64,000 bases of DNA. Origin: Saccopteryx bilineata (taxonomy: Eukaryota > Chordata > Mammalia > Chiroptera > Emballonuridae). Positions 21,457 through 31,647 of this stretch are shown piece by piece. The first letter of the stretch is position 1. Every line of letters starts with the position of its first letter. The position numbers were made by a program, and so were the translations under genes. Under the pieces are notes generated by a model. It did not search any database and was not told the DNA's origin. It saw only the letters and a program-made list of their open reading frames with translations. The stretch lies in assembly GCF_036850765.1 (NCBI RefSeq), contig NC_089493.1:132996239-133060238 (forward strand), given 5' to 3'.

Positions 21457-21474
21457 TCCCGGGTTTCGGCACCA
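21457..21474 (-). promoter_or_regulatory. ERV-1 primer-binding site for tRNA-Phe
   Basis: On the minus strand, two bases after the LTR end, the 18-mer TGGTGCCGAAACCCGGGA is exactly complementary to the 3' end of mammalian tRNA-Phe including CCA. This assigns the family to the tRNA-Phe-primed (ERV-F-like) gammaretroviruses and fixes the transcription direction. Confidence 0.9.
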
Positions 21475-21476
21475 AA

Positions 21477-21836
21477 TGTAAGAATGAGATGGCACTCCAT
21501 CACCAGGTGTGCAGGCTTTATTAGAGGAGAAAGACTTGCCAGGGCACTCCTCTAGGAGAAGTGCATCGGGTTATAGATGAGGGGTGGGTTATATAGTGTT
21601 TGGGAGAGCCTGAGAAGATACTGAGGCAAAAGTCCTGGTATGTCCGGAATGCTCCTCCTTGGGGGCTTGGAGCATGAGGGTGTTGAATCAAAAGTCCTGG
21701 TATGTCTGGAGACACTCCTTGGGGTGGCTTGTCAGCTTTTTGGAATTCCTGTCTCAAGGGCGATAGTCCAGTAAGGGTGAGGTCTGACACATAAGCAGAA
21801 CATCAAGAGGGCAGTTTGGAATACACATATCTATCA
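21477..21836 (-). repeat. ERV-1 5' LTR
   Basis: TG...CA ended. It has the minus-strand AATAAA (plus-strand tttatt at 21517-21522) and the TATA-like element near 21590. It is homologous to 16505-16859. Confidence 0.9.
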
Positions 21837-22007
21837 TAATGACTTCTCAGAAACCAGATGGAGTGCACTGAGGAACCTAGGGGAGACTGCCTCACAAGCC
21901 CCAATACAGGTTTCATGAGATAGCCCTGACACCCAGTTCCTACAGGTATTTATTGATACACACAAATAGAAGCAGAGGTGAGAATGAGGAAGTCAGAAAG
22001 CAGAGAC
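21837..22007 (-). mobile_element. solo LTR, class II-like, left piece
   Basis: Read on the minus strand with its continuation at 30668-30870, this piece forms about 375 bp. It has AATAAATACCTGTAGG (signal at 21949-21954) close to a GGAACTGGGTGTCAGGGC block near its 3' end, a layout seen in class II (betaretrovirus-like) LTRs. The L1 compound element interrupts it, as the 18-bp duplication shows. It appears to be the sequence that hosted both the L1 and the LTR cluster. Its own TG/CA ends are not clear. Confidence 0.5.
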
Positions 22008-22025
22008 AAGAATAAAGAAGTCAGG

Positions 22026-23366
22026 GAGGGGAGACAAGATGGTGCTGGAGTAGGCAGATGCACCAGCATCTACCTCCCAGAACCAATGTGGATTACAAAC
22101 TAATTTTATGAACTATCAGCTGGAAAAACCAACTTTGGACTAAACTAAAAAGACTCTTCAACCCAGGAACGCAGAAGAAGCCACCCAGAGACTGGTAGGA
22201 AAAGCGGAAACACGGAGAGGGCTGCCCAGCTTCTCGGAGCGAAGGGCAGCGGGGAGAGACTCGCGTGGCGGGAAGTGAGTTTAGCAGAGGGGAAAGGGTC
22301 CTGAGCCCCAGGAACAAAGCCCCAGCCTGCCGCCCCAGAGCCCAGAAGAAGCGTAAGGACAGTATTTAGCTGGAAAAAAGTCAGGATACTGTTTGTGAGA
22401 GAGTCTGATTTCTCAGACCCAGGATCCTTCTTAAAGGGACCACGCAGAACATCTCTCTCACAAACACTCACCTGGGGCTCCTGGGGACGGGAGGAGAGAG
22501 GAGAAAACCACAGTAACAGGAAGAGAGTGCAATCTAGGAGGCATAGGGAGAAACATTTTGAGAGATAGCCACCCTAACCCCTGAGACGAGGCACTCCCCA
22601 AAGCTGAAGTGAATATTTCCCCCGGAAACAGCAATACCAGCAAAGGGAAGCAGGAGAGCAGCCAAACAAGCTGCCCCGCAGCATTCAGAGCAGAGTCGCA
22701 TAGAAGGAGGGAGCTTTCGGGTCTACAGTAGTGAGTCTTAGGGTCCGAGCTGCAACGCCCCCACCCATGCGGCTGAGGGCGCACCGGAGAGCGGGCGGCA
22801 GCGGGAGACAAAAGCGCGGTTCTGCTGGCAGGGGCGGAAGCCGGCTGGCCACCAGTGGGCTCAGGTGTGAGCTCAATCTTGCCCGGCTAGGGAGAAGGGG
22901 GCGTGCAAAAGCGGTCAAGCTCAGCTGCCGGCAGCCTGTAATCCAGCCTCCGGGAGAAGGGCGGGAAACACAGAAAGGGTAGAAACCAGCCCCGGGGCAA
23001 GGGCAGAGGAGCACAGCCCTGCCCCACCCGTGCAACCCAGGCTTGTGGTCTGACTTGGTAGCCGGCTCCTCCCACGAGGGTGGAGCCAAAAGCCCAGAAG
23101 AGGCGGAGTTGCGCTACGAAGCTGAGCTTGGACACGCAGCCCTGTCTGGCGGTAGAGCCAAGGCTAGCAGCTGTTCCTTGAGTGGGATCATCCTGCAAAG
23201 GCAGGGCGAAAGCTCGGAGACAGGCAGAGACCCGCAGCTGAGCAAAGGTGCTCGCCAGTGCCCTCAGGACCGAGCATAACGTCACACACGGGGGCGGGGC
23301 AAAGGCCAAAGCCACCAACCCTTGTGCACCCGAGCACTTGATCACAGCCACTCTCGTGAAGAGAAA
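22026..23366 (+). promoter_or_regulatory. L1 5' UTR / internal promoter
   Basis: It begins GAGGGGAGACAAGATGG. CAAGATGG at 22035-22042 is the YY1-type motif found at the start of mammalian L1 promoters. The region is GC-rich and over 1.3 kb long. A near-identical 5' UTR starts at about 63311, and part of one is present at about 61820-62400, which helps to define it. Frames across it are not L1 proteins. Confidence 0.85.
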
Positions 23367-24278
23367 ATGCGGAGGCAGAGAAATACAACACAAATAAACC
23401 AAGAGAAATCCCCAGAAAAGGACCTAAGTGAATCAGATATAACCAAATTACCAGATGCAGAGTTTAAAATAACGATTGTTAGGATGCTCAAAGATATTAG
23501 AACCACCATAGATGGCCATTACAAAAACCTAAATAAAGAGATGACAAATATAAAAAAGGACATTGAAATAATAAAAAAGAATCAGACAGAAATGACAAAT
23601 AAAATATCTGAAATAAAGAATACAATGGAAGGAATTAAAAACAGGATGGATGAAGCAGAGAATCGAATCAGTGAGTTAGAGGACACAATAAATAAAGGCA
23701 CAGAAGCAGAGCAGAAAAAAGAAAAGAGACTCAAAAAGTCTGAGGAAACTCTAAGAGAGCTCTGTGACAACATGAAGAGAAATAACATCCGCATCATAGG
23801 GGTTCCTGAAGAAGAAGAGAAAGAACAAGGGATAGAAACTTTGTTCAAACATACTATAACGGAAAACTTCCCCCAATTAAGGCAGGAAAACATTTCACAT
23901 GTTCAGGAAGTACAGAGAACTCCATTAAGGAGAAACCCAAAGAAACCAACACCAAGACACATCATAATTAAATTACCAAAGCTAAATGATAAAGAGAAAA
24001 TATTAAAAGCTGCTAGAGAAAAAAAGACTATCACCTACAAAGGAGCCCGCATAAGGATGACTTCTGACTTCTCAACAGAAACACTTGAGGCCAGAAGGGA
24101 ATGGCAAGAAATATTCAAAGTAATGCAGAACAAGAACCTACAACCAAGACTACTTTATCCAGCAAGGCTATCATTTAAAATTGAAGGAGAAATAAAAAGC
24201 TTTACAGACAAAAAAAAACTCAAGGATTTCACTGCAACCAAACCAAGGCTGCAAGAAATGCTAAGGGACCTGTGGTAA
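23367..24278 (+). CDS. ORF1: L1 ORF1 protein (RNA-binding chaperone), intact
   Basis: The ATG at 23367 (ATGCGGAGGCAGAG) opens an uninterrupted 303-codon frame. The product of this family is the trimeric nucleic-acid-binding protein that coats L1 RNA in cytoplasmic particles. Visible parts are: a long Lys/Glu/Ile-rich coiled coil (about residues 40-135, with MTNIKKDIEIIKKNQ), an RRM-like domain starting at NNIRIIGVPEEEEKEQG, and a C-terminal basic domain with PRHIIIKLPKLNDKEKILKA and a YKGARIRMTSDFS segment. Length and order agree with mammalian ORF1p. A 58-bp gap separates it from ORF2. Frames starting upstream at 23322 use a non-ATG codon. Confidence 0.93.
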   Translation: MRRQRNTTQINQEKSPEKDLSESDITKLPDAEFKITIVRMLKDIRTTIDGHYKNLNKEMTNIKKDIEIIKKNQTEMTNKISEIKNTMEGIKNRMDEAENRISELEDTINKGTEAEQKKEKRLKKSEETLRELCDNMKRNNIRIIGVPEEEEKEQGIETLFKHTITENFPQLRQENISHVQEVQRTPLRRNPKKPTPRHIIIKLPKLNDKEKILKAAREKKTITYKGARIRMTSDFSTETLEARREWQEIFKVMQNKNLQPRLLYPARLSFKIEGEIKSFTDKKKLKDFTATKPRLQEMLRDLW

Positions 24279-24336
24279 ACAGATCAAAGGAAAAAAAGAA
24301 TATAGCAAAAGAGAAAAACAGTTTTAAAAAAAAAAA

Positions 24337-27300
24337 ATGGCAATAAACAATTACATATCAGTAATAACCTTAAATGTTAATGGATTAAATGATCCGATCA
24401 AGAGACATAGGGTAGCTGCATGGATAAGAAAACAGGACCCATACATATGCTGTCTACAAGAGACACACCTTAAATCAAAAGATGCACACAGACTGAAGAT
24501 AAAAGGATGGAAAAAAATATTTCACGCAAATGGAAATGAAAAAAAGCTGGGGTAGCAATACATATATCAGACAAAATGGACTTTAGAACAAAGACCATAG
24601 TTAGAGATAAAGAAGGTCACTACATAATGATAAAGGTAGCAATCCAAAAGGAAGATATAACCATTATAAATATCTATGCACCTAATATAGGAGCACCTAA
24701 ATATATAAAGCAGACTTTGATAGACTTAAAGGGCGAGATCAACAGCAATACTATAATAGTAGGAGATTTCAATACCCCATTAACATCATTAGATAGATCC
24801 TCAAGAAAGAAAATTAACAAAGAAACAGCAGACTTAAAGGACATATTAGATGAACTTGATTTAATAGATATCTTCAGAACCTTTCACCCTAAAACAGCAG
24901 AATATACATTCTTTTCAAGCGCTCATGGTACATTCTCTAGAATAGACCACATGTTAGGGCACAAAAGCGGGCTCAACAAATTTAAGAAGATTGAAATCAT
25001 ATCGAGCACTTTCTCTGATCACAATGCCATTAAACTAGAAATCAACCACAATAAAAAAATTGAAAAACATTCAAACACTTGTAAACTAAATAGCATGTTA
25101 TTAAACAATGAATGGGTTAACAATGAGATCAAAAAAGAAATTAAAAAATTTTTAGAAATAAACGATAATGAGCATACATCAACTCAAAATTTATGGGACA
25201 CAGCAAAAACAGTTCTGAGAGGGAAGTTTATAGCATTACAGGCATACCTCAAAAAACTAGAAAAAGCTCAAATAAACAACTTAACCCTGCATCTAAAAGA
25301 ACTAGAAAAAGAACAACAAGTAAAGCCCAGAGCTAGTAGAAGGAAGGAAATAATAAAGATCAGAGCAGAAATAAATGACATAGAAGCTAAAGAAACAATA
25401 CAGAGGATCAATGAAACCAGGAGCTGGTTCTTTGAAAAGGTAAACAAGATCGATGAACCTTTAACAAGACTCACCAAGAAAAAAAGAGAGAGGACTCAAA
25501 TAAATAAAATTAGAAACGAGAGTGGAGAAATAACAACTGACACAACAGAAATACAAAGGATTGTAAGAAAATACTATGAAGAACTGTACGCCAAAAAACT
25601 AGACAACCTAGATGAAATGGACAAATTCCTTGAATCATAATCTTCCAAAAATCAATCTGGAAGAATCAGAAAACCTAAACAGACCAATTACAACAAATGA
25701 GATTGAAACAGCTATCAAAAAATTACCAAAAAAGAAAAGTCCTGGGCCTGATGGCTTCACAAGTGAATTCTACCAAATATTCAAAGAAGAACTAACTCCT
25801 ATCCTTCTCAAGCTATTTCAAAAAATTCAAGAGGAAGGAAGACTTCCAAACTCCTTTTATGAGGCGAGCATAATTCTGATTCCAAAACCAGGCAAAGACA
25901 ACACAAAAAAAGAAAATTATAGGCCAATATCCCTGATGAACTTAGATGCAAAAATCCTCAATAAAATATTAGCAAACCGGATCCAGCAATATATGGAAAA
26001 AATCATACACCATGATCAAGTAGGATTTATTCTTGGGAGGCAAGGCTGGTACAATATTCGCAAATCAATCAATGTGATTCATCACATAAACAAAAGAAAG
26101 GAGAAAAACCACATGATAATTTCAATAGATGCAGAAAAAGCATTTGATAAAGTCCAGCACCCATTCATGATCAAAACTCTCAGCAAAGTGGGAATACAGG
26201 GAACATACCTCAACATAATAAAGGCCATCTATGAAAAACCCACAGCCAACATCATACTCAATGGGCAAAAATTAAAAGCAATCCCCTTAAGATCAGGAAC
26301 AAGGCAGGGTTGCCCCCTTTCACCACTCTTATTCAACATAGTTCTGGAAGTCCTAGCCACAGCAATCAGACAAGAAAAAGAAATAAAAGGCATCCAAATT
26401 GGAAAAGAAAAAGTAAAACTATCATTATTTGCAGATGACATGATATTGTATATAGAAAACCCTAAAGTCTCAGTCAAAAAACTACTAGACTTGATAAAAG
26501 AATTTGGCAAGGTGGCAGGATATAAAATCAATACTCAGAAATCAGAGACATTTTTATACACTAATAATGAACTGTCAGAAAGAGAAATCAGGGAATCTAT
26601 CCCCTTTACCATTGCAACCAAAAAAATAAAGTATCTAGGAATAAATCTAACCAAGGAGATTAAAGACTTGTACTCGGAAAATTATAAAACATTGATAAAA
26701 GAAATCAGGGAAGATACAAATAAGTGGAGGCATATACCGTGCTCATGGTTAGGAAGAATAAACATCATTAAAATGTCTATATTACCCAAAGCAATTTATA
26801 AATTCAATGCAATACCAATGAAAATACCAATGACTTACTTCAAAGATATAGAACACATATTCCATAAATTTATATGGAACCAAAAAAGAACACGAATAGC
26901 CTCAGCAATCCTGAAAAGGAAGAAAAAAGCGGGAGGTATCACACTTCCAGATATCAAGTTATATTATAAGGCCATTGTACTCAAAACAGCATGGTACTGG
27001 CATAAGAACAGGCACATAGATCAATGGAACAGAACAGAGAACTCAGAAATAAACCCACAGCTCTACGGACAACTGATATTTGACAAAGGAGGTAAGACAA
27101 TACAATGGAGTAAAGACAGCCTCTTCAACAAATGGTGTTGGGAAAACTGGACAGCTACCTGCAAAAAAATGAAACTAGACCACCAACTTACACCACTGAC
27201 AAAAATAAACTCAAAATGGATAAAAGACTTGAATGTAAGCCGTGAAACCATAAGCATCTTAGAAGAAAACATAGGCAGTAAGCTCTCTGACATCTCTCGC

Positions 27301-28122
27301 AGCAACATATTTGCTGATTTGTCTCCACAGGCAAGTGAAATAAAAGACAGGATAAACAAATGGGACTTTATCAAACTAAAAAGCTTCTGCACAGCTAAAG
27401 ACAATAAGAACAGAATAAAAAGACAAACTACACAATGGGAGAATATATTTGACATAGCGTCTGATAAGGGGCTAATAACTAAAATTTATAAAGAACTTGT
27501 AAAACTTAATACCAGGAAGACAAACAATCCAATCCAAAAATGGGCAAAAGAAATGAATAGACACTTCTCCAAAGAGGACACACAGATGGCCAATAGGCAT
27601 ATGAAAAAATGTTCAACATCACTAATGATTAGAGAAATGCAAATTAAAACCACAATGAGATATCACCTCACACCAGTCAGAATGGCTCTCATCAATAAAA
27701 CAACACAGAATAAGTGCTGGCGAGGATGTGGAGAAAAGGGAACCCTCCTGCACTGCTGGTGGGAATGCAGACTGGTGCAGCCACTGTGGAAAACAGTATG
27801 GAGATTCCTCAAGAAATTAAAAATAGAACTGCCTTTTGACCCAGCTATACCACTGTTAGGAATATACCCCAAGAACACCATAGCATTGTTTGAAAAGAAG
27901 AAATGCACCCCCATGTTTATGCCAGCATTGTTCACAATAGCAAAGATTTGGAAACAGCCCAAGTGTCCATCAGAGGACGAATGGCTTAAAAAGCTTTGGT
28001 ATATATATACTATGGAATACTACTCAGCCATAAGAAATGATGACATAGGATCTTTTACAACAACATGGATGGGCCTTGATAACATTATACTGAGTGAAAG
28101 AAGTAAATCAGAAAAAAACTAA
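24337..28122 (+). pseudogene. ORF2: L1 ORF2 (endonuclease / reverse transcriptase), two frameshifts
   Basis: It starts with ATG at 24337 and ends at TAA 28120-28122, about 1,260 codons, the normal length. Endonuclease motifs are clear ([42 protein letters not shown]). So are the reverse-transcriptase motifs ([24 protein letters not shown], the catalytic FADD at about 26428) and the C-terminal Cys-rich region ([18 protein letters not shown]). The frame is lost in the A run at about 24539-24547 and again near 25630, where the second part ends and the third begins. Apart from these two indels the frame is open, so the copy is relatively young but cannot make one full protein. Confidence 0.92.
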
Positions 28123-28247
28123 GAACTATATGTTTCCATACATAGGTGGGACATAAAGATGAGACTCAGAGACATGAACAACAGTGTTGGGGTTACAGGG
28201 TGGGGGAGGAGAGGGAGGGGTTTGGGGGAGGGGAGGGGCACAAAGAT
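28123..28247 (+). other. L1 3' UTR, first part only
   Basis: It contains the block GGTGGGACATAAAGATGAGAC and a G-rich polypurine tract (GGGGGAGGAGAGGGAGGGG). It breaks off after GGCACAAAGATC, where the homologous L1 tail at 30440 continues for another 140 bp to the poly(A). No A tail is present at this break. Confidence 0.8.
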
Positions 28248-28480
28248 CATGGCTTTTCAGCATTTGCCATATTCCCCCCTTAATCTACAGACAGCAAATA
28301 TTTACGTATGGTGTTTCCACTATAAAGACTGCTGTCTTAGGGACAAATGCTAATAAACTATTTCAGCAGTTCCTCCTTCTTCAAAGACTTATAAGTAAAC
28401 ATAGAGCTCCATGTTTCATAGGACATACTCAAGCTCACTCCATGCTCCCTGGAGCTTTAGCACAAGGGAATGCCCCCCCC
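28248..28480 (+). pseudogene. pol: retroviral RNase H/integrase junction remnant
   Basis: Plus-strand translation shows a His-rich block (GHTQAHSMLPGALAQGN) like the zinc-binding N-terminus of class II (betaretrovirus-type) integrase, preceded by the end of RNase H. About 75 codons are open before a C run and the SINE. It is the first part of the ERV-derived cargo between the two L1 segments. Confidence 0.55.
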
Positions 28481-28486
28481 CCCTTT

Positions 28487-28880
28487 TTTGTGTTTTTTTT
28501 TAGTATTTTTTCTTTTATTTATTTATTTTTTGTATATTTCTGAGGATGGGGATGGGGAGGCAGTCAGACAGACTCCTGCATGCGCCTGACTGGGATCCAC
28601 CCGGCATGCCTACCAGGAGGAATGCTCTGCCCATCTGGGATGTTGCTCTGTTACGACCGGAGCCATTCTAGCGACTGGGGCGGGGGCCATGGGGCCATCC
28701 TTAGTGCCCAGGGTGGATTTGCTCCGATGGAGCCTTGGCTGCAGGCGGGAGGAGGGGGGCCGGGAGGAAGGAGAGAGGAGGGAGTGGAGAGGTAGATGGG
28801 CACTTCTCCTGTGTGCTCTGGCCGGGAATCGAACCCAGGAATCCTGCACACCAGGCCAATGACTCCAACGGGTCTACCAT
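28487..28880 (-). mobile_element. bat tRNA-derived SINE, long form, head altered
   Basis: A T-rich tail at the left is followed by the typical body (CTGCCCATCTGGGATGTTGC, GCAGGCGGGAGGAGGG). The head at the right is shortened and changed after GAATCGAACCCAGGA. A clean target duplication was not found. Confidence 0.82.
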
Positions 28881-28889
28881 ATCATGCTT

Positions 28890-30180
28890 TTTAATTTAAA
28901 AAAAAAATTTACATTTCTTTTGAATGCTGATGAACAGGAGACACCAAATCTTTTCGCCTGCAAACTACTACCGTCTTTATTAGATCTAGCTAATAACACT
29001 GTTCTGTCTTTTTTCCAAATAGCTCCAGATATATGGAAAAAATTTATATAGGCGGATGGGGATCCTCAAACCCCTCAGCGAGATCTTCTGAGAATGGCTC
29101 TTAAGATACCTAGAGGCAGAAAAAGCCCAATAGAGATCAGGGGGAACTACCAGCTTTTAGGATACACCCTTAAAGGCTCCAACATCCCAAAGGGGTCTCA
29201 TAGGATGCCATCTGGGTCCTGCTTCAATAGTGGAAAGGAAGGTCATTGAGCTAAAGCCTGCCAGGCTTACACGCCTCTGCTGTGAGGAAACAGGGACACT
29301 GGAAGGTGGGCTTCCCCCTCGCTCCTCTAAGGGAGGGTTCAGTCTCTTCCAGCCCTGCTCCAGCCACCTATGACCTAACTTTGCCCAGAAAGCTGGGGTT
29401 TGCCACTGAAGGCTGAAGGTGCCCAGGGCCATCGGCCCCATCTACGACACTGTGGACGAGCCTAGGGTATTTCTTCCAAGAAGCAGGTAAACTGATCTCA
29501 TTCGCACAAGGGCCACTAAACTATGTCTTGCCTGAATAGTCAGGTTTTTTATTCTTCCCTCAAAGATCTCTGTTGTGGGTGTTGATAGTCCTATTTTCTG
29601 CTGCTTTGCTTAATATATAGTGTTTCTTTATCCCTCCTACCTCAATGCCCCACTCACATTTCAGGCTGGGACCTACTCTTAATTTAGAGCTCTCTTTCCT
29701 CCTTTTGCCAATTTGTATTATGAATTTACCTTTGCCACCCAGCTTAGTGTATCCCAAGGTTCTCTTTACCAGGCCACAGTCACAGAGCTCCAGGGAAAAG
29801 CAACCTGGTCTCAACTCTCCAGGCAGAGGAGAACAGGAGCTCCATATCCATGCATGCTGCAAATGGCTTTTTCCAGTCTACCTGAATCATTACCAGCTAG
29901 AAGCAGCAGTCATTGGGACTTGGACATGAGCTGCAAAGTATAGAATGGTGACAACAATTCCAGTGCCATGCGGACTTTTCCTGTGGGGAACTTTCCTGGA
30001 CTCCTGCTCCCTGTGACAGCTCCTAACAGACTGAACTGTGGTTGGGTTACATTTTTCAGTGATTTGGCATGGTGATGTGGTCAACTTGGACTTGGTGAAC
30101 ATGTTAAGGACACTACTCATTTATGGATTCTTGCTGTATTCGCCAAGAGTTTGCTTAAAGGCTCTTAATCACTGTAAAAA
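28890..30180 (+). pseudogene. gag-pro: gammaretrovirus-like gag-protease remnant in normal order
   Basis: Plus-strand sequence related to ERV-1 and ERV-2. The C-terminal capsid region (ADGDPQTPQRDLLRMALK, 29053-29109) is followed by the CCHC zinc knuckle (CFNSGKEGH, second Cys lost) near 29220, a second knuckle remnant, the start of protease (DTVDEPRVF, near 29440) and the KISVVGVD block near 29565. It then shares with ERV-1 to ERV-3 the segment after protease (AGCTAGAAGCAGCAGTCA near 29896). It shows what capsid looks like upstream of the point where ERV-1 and ERV-2 switch from reverse transcriptase. Stops and frameshifts throughout. Confidence 0.68.
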
Positions 30181-30649
30181 AAATAGAGGACTAGATGAAG
30201 AAGATGATGCACATATACACCATGGTATATTATTCAGCTAGGAGAAATGGTGACATTGGATCACTTATAGCAGAATGGTGGAGTCTTGGTAGCATTGTGC
30301 AGGGTGAAATAAACGAATCAGAAAAAAACAGGAACTGCAGGATTCCATACATTGGTGGGACATAAAGGCGAGACTAAGAGGCATGAACAGGAGTGTGGTG
30401 GCTATGGGGGGTGGCGGGAGGGAAGGAGGGAGAGGGGGAGGGGTACAGAGAGAACTGGATGGAAAGTGGCGGAGGACGATCTCTCTTCGGGTGATGGGTA
30501 TGCAACATAACTAAATGACAAGATAACCTGGAAATGTTTTCTTTGAATGTATGTACCCTGATTTATTGATGTCACCCCATTAAAATAAAAATTTATTTAT
30601 TTAAAAAAATAAATAAATAAAATAAAAATAAAAAAAGAGTAAAAAAAAA
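30181..30649 (+). mobile_element. second L1 3' end with A-rich tail
   Basis: It holds the last codons of ORF2 (a YYSAxR-like region near 30225), a 3' UTR with GGTGGGACATAAAGGCGAGAC and a G-rich tract. The terminal block follows: GGACGATCTCTCTTCGGGTG, then TTTATTGATGTCACCCCATT and AATAAAAATTTATTTATT leading into an A-rich tail. It duplicates the 3' end of the L1 at 27990-28247. It supplies the poly(A) that ends the compound unit. Confidence 0.88.
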
Positions 30650-30667
30650 AAGAATAAAGAAGTCAGG

Positions 30668-30870
30668 AAGGAGAACTTCTTTAGAGCAGACAAAAGGGTA
30701 AGGGAAGTATCTCAAATACTCCCTCCCCCCAGTGATTAATCAGAATTGCTAATTCTATCCCTATTGTGCTGCGCTCAGCACAATACAGTGTTCAGTACTT
30801 TTTTTAGTAATGCCACTGTGGCTGAGGTCTCAAGGCACTAAACACTGTCCCTGTTTTATGTTCCTATTCA
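30668..30870 (-). mobile_element. solo LTR, class II-like, right piece
   Basis: Continuation of 21837-22007 beyond the L1 target duplication. It has no coding potential and ends where the LTR cluster begins. Confidence 0.45.
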
Positions 30871-30876
30871 GGGCCT

Positions 30877-31647
30877 TGTAAAGCCAGTAGCCATGGCCAC
30901 CATCACAGCCACCTGGCCAGTGCAGATTTGCATTTGATTCAGACAGATGGTGTAAAGCCAGGAGCCAGAGCCAGGGCCACTATCACAGCAGCCACCCGGC
31001 CCATGCAGGTTCGCATTAGATTCGGACAGTCGGTAAAGAAACAACGGAGCCACAAACTGGTGGGCCATAGTCTTTAATTCTAGCTTGCACCCGGCAGGCA
31101 AGTAAAAATACACACTGGGCTCCAAAGCCCAGTCACATTCAGTGCTCACAAAGCCACTGACTTATCTGAGTTTCCTAGAATCAAAGGTTTCTAGCTCACC
31201 AGACTTATTCACCTCTGTTCCCCATCTCCTTCCTTATCCCAGATACAAACTCTACACAAACTGGCATCTCACTCAGCACTCCACCATCTTGGCTGCTTCT
31301 CCTGGCCTCCTCCACGTGGCCTTTCTCTGCTCTCCTCTGCTCTCTCTTCTAATGATAATCTCAGGAACCAAGAGGGCAAACTCCCATTTTGCCCCCACTT
31401 TATACTGTAGCTTCACAACCTCTAATCCAATATACAAAGTAGGGAAGTCTCTAATACAAAGTCACTTCTCTGAGGCATGATTGGATTGTACCACCCCACA
31501 TCAAAAAGGGTGGGAAAGGCTTAATCCCAAAACCAAGCCCCAGGCTACAAGGATTCTTAACACACATTAATATCACCTGGGCAATGGCTTCACATGGGCA
31601 GTGCTATTTTTAACAAAGTGAGCATAATACATTTTATCTGCCCAACA
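30877..31647 (-). mobile_element. LTR 'A' of a 715-770 bp LTR family
   Basis: Plus-strand ends TGTAAAGCC and CTGCCCAACA (TG...CA). It is the reverse complement of the LTRs at 32829-33544 and 34651-35362, sharing for example the GTGCTCACAAAGC and TCATTCTAGCTTGCACCC-like blocks. No internal retroviral sequence adjoins it. Confidence 0.85.

Larger units (their letters stand above)
16505..21836 (-). mobile_element. ERV-1: gammaretrovirus-like provirus with rearranged interior
   Basis: Two similar LTRs (16505-16859 and 21477-21836) in minus orientation flank about 4.6 kb. A primer-binding site complementary to tRNA-Phe sits next to the 5' LTR. Reading 5' to 3' (descending coordinates) the interior holds gag 5' sequence, a reverse-transcriptase segment with a YVDD motif, then capsid end, nucleocapsid, protease, integrase C-terminus and an envelope remnant. 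Protease and nucleocapsid normally precede reverse transcriptase, so the order is abnormal. All genes are broken by stops and frameshifts. Flanks (caata at 16500-16504, taatg at 21837-21841) give at best a decayed target duplication. Confidence 0.88.
22026..30649 (+). mobile_element. compound L1 retrotransposon with ERV-derived cargo and second L1 tail
   Basis: The 18-bp direct repeat aagaataaagaagtcagg flanks the unit (22008-22025 and 30650-30667). The unit contains, in order: a complete L1 5' UTR (from 22026), ORF1, ORF2 with two frameshifts, and the start of the G-rich 3' UTR to about 28247. About 1.9 kb of ERV-derived sequence (with a SINE) follows, then a second L1 3' end (30181-30593) with an A-rich tail up to the right repeat. 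The first L1 has no poly(A) of its own. The single flanking duplication therefore suggests one insertion of a chimeric RNA, or a source L1 that already carried this 3' part. Confidence 0.82.

Noticed and set aside
22731..23402. Frames of 83-171 codons in the L1 5' UTR on both strands
   Set aside because: Similar frames in the partial copy at 61658-62433 are not conserved in reading frame. They are composition effects of the GC-rich UTR.
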